DNA of 64,000 bases from Procambarus clarkii (taxonomy: Eukaryota > Arthropoda > Malacostraca > Decapoda > Cambaridae), in assembly GCF_040958095.1 (NCBI RefSeq), contig NC_091237.1:14300364-14364363 (forward strand), written 5' to 3'. The notes under the pieces are model-generated. The model was not told the DNA's origin. It did no database searches and saw only the letters and a list, made by a program, of their open reading frames with translations. The position numbers and the translations under genes are program-made. Position 1 is the stretch's first letter. Every line of letters starts with the position of its first letter. This document shows, piece by piece, positions 59,601 through 64,000 of the stretch.

Positions 59601-60019
59601 TCCCTTGTGTCATGACGCAAGAAGTGTAACAGCCCACCCTGGAAAAACTCCTCCCTCTCCTTGCGACGCGCCGTGCCAGAAGGAGCATACACAGTCAATA
59701 AGGGAATCTCCACCCCGAGATACCGCACACGAGCGAACAACACCCGGCCATCTTCATCCATCTCCGTGTGAAGCACGGAAATGGACGCCCTCCGGGAGAA
59801 CAGCATCAGCGTGCCCCCAAAGGACATCCTCGGCGGATTAAGCACTACATGAAAATCATCAGTCAACCCAGACAAAGCACTCAAGTCTCGCACATTATGC
59901 TCCTGAATAAAGGCTACATCTACACGTTGCTCACGAAGCACAGCCACCAAGCCCATCTGTACAGCCAAGTCACGCAATCCACGCACATTCAGCGTCGCAC
60001 AAGTCAGAGAGGGCGCCAT
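56615..60019 (-). pseudogene. Tx1-like LINE ORF2 (EN-RT), broken
   Basis: Starts at the ATG 60019-60017 (MAPSLTCATLNVRGLRD). Endonuclease: TLNVRGL, FIQEHNV, LLTVYAPS, GGDFNCV, RLDRFYV and FSDHCLV, down to about 59330. Reverse transcriptase: LPKPGD.RFLSNWRPITLL (about 58500), FCGIPGRSLLQC, LDWSKAFDRV, VRQGCPLSMLLYVI, GYADDTVLF (about 57945), LRVLGITW. The C-terminal motif is CAHCGLVETQLHVFYFC (about 57000). Frame changes lie near 59040, 58577, 58060 and 57330. Stop at 56615-56617. The product would nick the target DNA and copy the element RNA at the nick. Confidence 0.87.
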
Positions 60020-60021
60020 CA
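60017..60021 (-). promoter_or_regulatory. TGATG stop-start overlap of ORF1 and ORF2
   Basis: The A at 60019 is shared by the ORF1 TGA and the ORF2 ATG. In other non-LTR elements such overlaps serve termination-reinitiation; here that is inferred. Confidence 0.75.
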
Positions 60022-61440
60022 GGAAGGCAATGAGGACCCCACCAACCCCACAGCCCCCGTAGAAGGTGGAGCAGAGCCCCCCACATGGGAGGCAGAAGGA
60101 ACAGTAGGCGCACCATCTGGCAACCCTGCAGAGGAGGGCCCCACAGGAACGCCGGCGCCCGCACACTTTGTAGACTTTGTAAACTTCAACGTCAGCGCAT
60201 CCCGTCCAGGACCTTCCACACCAGAGGACACCACCCACTGATCAACCGCAACTGCTTCTGGGGCGTCACTGCCCCCAGAGGGGGCCCCGGGTGCAACAGA
60301 CCGCATCAGGCCACCAGAGGGAGGAGGAGGAGGGGCGCACGCCACAGCAGCTCCAGCCGTAGACCCCCCTCGCTTAATGGGAGGACCTCTGCCAGAGGAA
60401 TGCGTCCGTGCCTCCCGCTTACGACGGGGCTGGTCCGACGTCACGACCGGGGAAGGCCCTCTTGAGCCACAAGAGGACCGCAGCACCTCCGGAGCAGCAG
60501 CAACCACGTCGGATGAACGGCCACCAGACGAAGGAGCAACCCCACACGAAGGGCCTGCAGGATCGCCACTCCCACCCACACACGATGGAGCAGCTTCCAC
60601 AGACGTACCTGTCTCCATGGCAGCAACATCTGAAGCCCGATGAACCTCCGCAGTGACGACGTGCACAGGAAGTGGGGGCGCCACATCAGACACCAACGAG
60701 CCAGGTGGGTCAAACTGCTGAACAGCCAGAGTAGGATCAGTCGAAGCAGAAGGCACCAACAACGAGGAGGAGCCGCGGGGGACAAACACGGTCTCTGCAC
60801 CACCAGGCTTGGCCCCCCCAACCCCCAAGGGGGGAAAATCACCCTCCTGGAAGATAGCTGGTTCCCCCGTCCCGGAAGCAGTGCAACCGGCCGCAAGATG
60901 CCCTCGCAAACCACACCGAAAACAGGTGCGTGGTTGATTCTCATAGAAAACCCGCATGTTAAAGCCGTAGAACTTGACCTGAGAAGGAATATCACGCGTC
61001 AAGCGCATGCCAAGGGTCCGCATATTTGTCCTCAAGCCCGACAGGCGGCCTGAGCAGAGGCAGGTTATACGGTGAGTGAATACAGTACCGTACCGAGAGA
61101 AGCAGGTGCGAAGGACCTCCTCGGGAAAGTCCAAGGGAACTCCATGGATGCTGACAAACGTCGGCGCCACACACCGGTCCGACACCTCCACAGTACCAGC
61201 AGAGCCCGGGAGCAGATGAGAACGCCCAGCAAAATCACTCACAAAACGCTGATATGGACCAGGGGCAGAGAACTTGATCACCACACGCTTGTCAGAGATC
61301 TTCTCAAGGCCGTAAACAGTGAGCAGGTCCACCTGGAAAACATCCAAAAGCGCCACTTCCACCAACGCCCAATCAGCAGCCGCCGAGAACTCCAATCCTG
61401 CAGAATCCACCCTCCGAATCCGCGTCACCGACGACGCCAT
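60019..61440 (-). CDS. Tx1-like LINE ORF1 (RNA-binding), open
   Basis: 473 codons from the ATG at 61440 (MASSVTRIRRVDSAG); an in-frame GTG lies 18 bases upstream. No frame damage. Residues about 55-165 resemble the RNA-binding N-terminal region of such proteins (VYGLEKISDKRVVIKF, PTFVSIHGVPLDFPEEVL). A single knuckle CFRCGLRGHLAAGC lies at about residues 183-196. The C-terminal half is Ser/Gly/Pro-rich without motifs. Its TGA stop overlaps the ORF2 ATG by one base. Intact ORF1 beside broken ORF2 is consistent with a recent insertion. Confidence 0.85.
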   Translation of the reverse strand: MASSVTRIRRVDSAGLEFSAAADWALVEVALLDVFQVDLLTVYGLEKISDKRVVIKFSAPGPYQRFVSDFAGRSHLLPGSAGTVEVSDRCVAPTFVSIHGVPLDFPEEVLRTCFSRYGTVFTHRITCLCSGRLSGLRTNMRTLGMRLTRDIPSQVKFYGFNMRVFYENQPRTCFRCGLRGHLAAGCTASGTGEPAIFQEGDFPPLGVGGAKPGGAETVFVPRGSSSLLVPSASTDPTLAVQQFDPPGSLVSDVAPPLPVHVVTAEVHRASDVAAMETGTSVEAAPSCVGGSGDPAGPSCGVAPSSGGRSSDVVAAAPEVLRSSCGSRGPSPVVTSDQPRRKREARTHSSGRGPPIKRGGSTAGAAVACAPPPPPSGGLMRSVAPGAPSGGSDAPEAVAVDQWVVSSGVEGPGRDALTLKFTKSTKCAGAGVPVGPSSAGLPDGAPTVPSASHVGGSAPPSTGAVGLVGSSLPS

Positions 61441-61577
61441 AACGCCAGCTGCCCCCACAGGCTAGCCGGCACACCACCCACCAACAACAGCGACCTGCTC
61501 GCACCAGACGTCAGCCAACAACTGAGAGAGCGCCAACGCCGTGACCGCACCCTGCAACGAGCAAGCAGCCAATCCCC

Positions 61578-61628
61578 TGATACACGAGCAAGGGTTTAAT
61601 TTTCAAATCGCCACACAGCACAAGAGTT
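61578..61628. repeat. 51-bp target-site duplication, right
   Basis: Matches 55834-55884 with one mismatch. Confidence 0.88.
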
Positions 61629-61714
61629 AGCCTATCCTGACACAAGTTAGCCCAAGTTAGCTTGTGTCCGGGCAGTGACGTCTCCTCTTGGGTAATGTAT
61701 GTCATCTTCGGCAA
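61580..61714 (-). pseudogene. Tigger-like transposase, catalytic-half remnant, copy 1 right
   Basis: Minus strand PKMTYITQEETSLPGHKLTW, then LTLVLCGDLKIKPLLVY, where the LINE cuts the frame. The continuation is at 55862-55629. Confidence 0.78.
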
Positions 61715-61800
61715 TTTTTTCCAGAATAGCTATGTCTCCTCACAATTAAACACTTGTTGTAGAATGTATCCATCAATACAGCACAGTGTATCTACAAAAT
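61629..61800 (+). mobile_element. Tigger/pogo-type composite, copy 1 right part
   Basis: Continues copy 1 after the LINE, ending TCTACAAAAT at 61800, where copy 2 begins with TTTAATTTTTTACTTATATA. The same TCTACAAAAT in copy 2 (about 63447-63456) is followed by new sequence, so the unit is a 1.66-kb tandem duplication. Confidence 0.83.
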
Positions 61801-63735
61801 TTTAATTTTTTACTTATATATAGTGTCACCTCGGCTTACGAATGAATATTTATGAACTTTTCGGGTTACGAGCCTAATTTCATCGAAAAATTTGAATCGG
61901 GTTACAAACTTTGCCTCGGGAAATGAGTTTGTTGATATGCGTATGGGCTGACCTAGCACGTGGTGGCATGGTGATCGCACCTCAGTTTACCAGTGTCTCC
62001 TGCCTAGTAACTATCGCGCCTGAATTCTTTATAAAGCATTACATTTGTTTTGGGATTTTTGGCTATTTGAACATAAAATTTGTTATTATATATCTTGCCA
62101 TGAGTCCCAAGAAAGCCAGTGGTAAGGTTCAAGCCAAGAAAACACATGTGAGAATGACCATAGTGGAAAAAAAAAAAGAGAGCATTCATAAACGTCAAAA
62201 CGGTGCACAGGTTGTTTAACTAGCTAGGCAGTACAACAAATCTATGTCAACAATATGCACTGTACTTGCTAAGAAAAAGGACATTATGAGCGTTAAAGTG
62301 GCAAAAGGCATATCAACAATCCCGAAACAAAGAACACAAACACTTGAGGATGTTGAAAAGTTTTTATTAATTTGGATACACAACAAAGAGTTAGCAGGTG
62401 ATAGCATTTCAGAGGCCATCATTTGTGAGAAACCAAGGCATTTGCATGAAGACCTTTTAAAGAAAACCCCTGGAACGAGGGGGAAAAAGATGAATCAAGT
62501 TTGAAAATGTGAAAAGTTTGTGTGACAATAGAGCCTCGTGGAAAACTTTTGCTGTGGTCATTACCTGGTGGAATGCACCCAGGATGGAGTATCAGGGCTA
62601 TACATCTTTTAAATCATAAAAGTAATAAACATTTCCCATCAACCTTACAGACCATATTAACCTATTTTCATGTATTTCCCCCATGTGCATTTTAACAAAG
62701 TTACTAAATTGCCTTTATCATTCTGTAAAATTTCAATTACAGTATATTGTATATAATTTTGTTAGTATAAATGGACTGAATATTCTGAAATCACTATTAA
62801 TTTTACAATTTCAGATTCAAAGGTGGTCTGGACACCCAATTTGGTCAGACAGATGAAGAGAGCATTTAGGATAGTTCGAAGAGATGAAGATGGTCACAAT
62901 TGTGTTTGAAGAGGCAAACGCCCCCCTTTGCTCCTGACATTATGTTCAGCCTATTGACCCCTGCACACCTAACACAAGGTAGGTTGAAAACTCCTCCTTC
63001 ATGTCATTGGTTCATTAGCCAGAAACTTAGGGCCCATGCAGGAATATCCCTAAAAAAAAAAAGTGGCCCCAACAATGCATCCTCCAAGTCTGGAGGATGA
63101 GCAGGAGCATTGTCGAGAAGCAGGCCCTTTAGTGTCAAACTTTTCTCTTGCAGATATTTTTTGATGGCAGGGCAAACCACTCTACATCACCGTTTTTCTG
63201 CACGTTATATATTTTTTAAAACTCTTGGATTTTCGGAATGATACACGAGCAAGGGTTTAATTTTCAAATCGCCACACAGCACAAGAGTTGGCCTATCCTG
63301 ACACAAGTTAACCCAAGTTAGCTTGTGTCCGGGCAGTGACGTCTCCTCTTGGGTAATGTATGTCCTCTTCGGCAATTTTTTCCAGAATAGCCATGTCTCC
63401 TCACAATTAAACACTTGTTGTGGAATATATCCATCAATACAGTATCTACAAAATCTTTAAAATCACAAACAAATCTTTCAGCCCCTACTTTGTCTGAGCT
63501 GGCACCCTCACCATGCCTCACAACACTATGAATACCACGTCTTTTTTCAAAATTTCTCAAACCATCCCCTACTTACCTTAAACTCTTTCGTATCTGCAAA
63601 ACTCGTTCTAGAGGTTTTCTTTATAAGATCTTGCATGAAGATTTCATTGTTGACCAAACCACACACTGGAAATTGAATAGACGACGACATTTCGATCCGT
63701 CCTGGACCATTATAAAGTCGATTGTGATGAGATGA
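61801..63735 (+). mobile_element. Tigger/pogo-type composite, copy 2
   Basis: A head-to-tail second copy without the LINE. From 61801 to 63456 it follows copy 1 almost base for base, and it then continues about 280 bp further to the right. The right end is not clearly visible. GACGACATTTCGATCCGTCC plus TGGACCATTATAAAG at about 63684-63718 looks like a separate common repeat. Confidence 0.8.
62100..62504 (+). pseudogene. Tigger-like transposase N-terminal half, copy 2, broken
   Basis: Nearly identical to 54699-55100, but the GAA codon after CAGGTTGTT is TAA (62217-62219), and an A run of about 11 replaces GAGGAAAAACAAG. Two further open pieces follow the stop. Confidence 0.8.
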
Positions 63736-63750
63736 GGGAAGCAAGAGCAT
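63050..63750 (-). pseudogene. Tigger-like transposase catalytic half, copy 2, broken
   Basis: On the minus strand, in order: GLVNNEIFMQDLIKKTSRTS, FKVSRGWFEKF, GIHSVVRHGEGASSDK, MFNCEETWLFWKKLPKRTY, ITQEETSLPGHKLTW, CGDLKIKPLLVYHSENPRV, then decayed sequence and the DNAPAHP region near 63095-63120. In the FNCEET motif the usual first catalytic Asp is Glu. Stops and frameshifts separate the blocks. The FMQDLIKKTSRTS stretch is a homologue of HEDLLKKTPGT in the + half, so the two halves come from different but related elements. Confidence 0.78.
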
Positions 63751-64000
63751 TAAGTAGGCAAGAGAGAGAGGTGAGGAGATGGCAAGTATGTACGTATGTA
63801 CATGAATAAAACATGTACATACTTATACATAACGTGTGTAAATAGTGTAATAAACACAATAACAGTATTTTGGGAGGAGGAATGTTGGCGAGTAATGTGT
63901 TGGAGGAGGGAGGGAGGACTGGCAGGGTGTGGCAGCTCACTCATGTTTTTTGGGCTCACCATACCAACATAGTGGATCGTTATGGTGAATACATACGTAG
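63736..64000. other. No gene seen
   Basis: Contains short repeats of GTACATAC/GTATGTAC around 63785-63820 that could pair. No coding signal. Confidence 0.45.

Larger units (their letters stand above)
55885..61577 (-). mobile_element. Tx1/L1-like LINE, full length, inactive
   Basis: 5.69 kb. On the minus strand: GGGGATTGGC start at 61577, about 137 bp of 5' UTR, ORF1 with one CCHC knuckle, ORF2 with endonuclease, reverse transcriptase (YADD) and C-terminal Cys/His motif, about 730 bp of 3' UTR and a poly(A) at 55898-55885. A second A run (56058-56035) lies inside the 3' UTR. The LLPKPGD, NWRPITLLNVDYKVVSKLLA and YADD motifs fit the L1/Tx1 group. Inserted in a Tigger-like element. Its 51-bp flanking duplication is long for a LINE. 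ORF2 has about four frameshifts. Confidence 0.88.

Overview
This window is eukaryotic, gene-poor and extremely rich in repeats. The (CCTAA)/(TTAGG) blocks, long (GT), (GA) and (TC) tracts, minisatellites every few kilobases and many CR1-like, I-like and Tx1-like LINE pieces point to a large arthropod genome. From memory of decapod sequences, the SINE and LINE tails look decapod, perhaps crayfish; that assignment is an inference. No bacterial operon, CRISPR array, rRNA or functional tRNA gene was found.

Host genes: only one is convincing. It is a four-exon gene on the + strand (43714-45093) for a secreted, low-complexity protein of about 366 residues. It has a signal peptide, a 12-residue Gly/Pro/Val repeat block and a long Thr/Val-rich C-terminal half. 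All introns are GT-AG, and a poly(A) signal follows the stop codon. Its function is unknown; an extracellular or cuticle-type role is a guess.

Layout. 1-43 kb: minisatellites and microsatellites, mixed with decayed CR1-like LINE 3' ends on both strands, six copies of a tRNA-Thr-headed SINE, two other tRNA-derived repeat families, an inverted-repeat MITE family, interstitial telomere-like blocks, and large arrays at 14.5-15.7 kb (21-bp unit) and 36.5-38.1 kb (31-bp unit). 43.7-45.2 kb: the host gene. 46.58-52.84 kb: an apparently full-length but frameshifted I-like LINE flanked by a 13-bp target-site duplication; a tiny 5'-truncated relative with a perfect 16-bp duplication lies at 42149-42263. 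54.4-63.7 kb: a composite Tigger/pogo-type DNA transposon present as two 1.66-kb tandem copies. The first copy is split by a full-length Tx1/L1-like LINE (55885-61577, minus strand) whose flanking duplication is 51 bp long.

How the parts relate: the CR1-like LINE and one form of the SINE share the same 3' tail, consistent with the LINE machinery mobilising the SINE. The same SINE body also occurs with a second, unrelated tail that is found separately as a hairpin-bearing repeat. LINE and SINE 3' ends commonly run straight into (CA/GT)n tracts. In the Tx1-like LINE the ORF1 stop and ORF2 start overlap as TGATG, suggesting coupled translation. Coordinates of repeat edges are accurate to a few bases at best and were read by eye.
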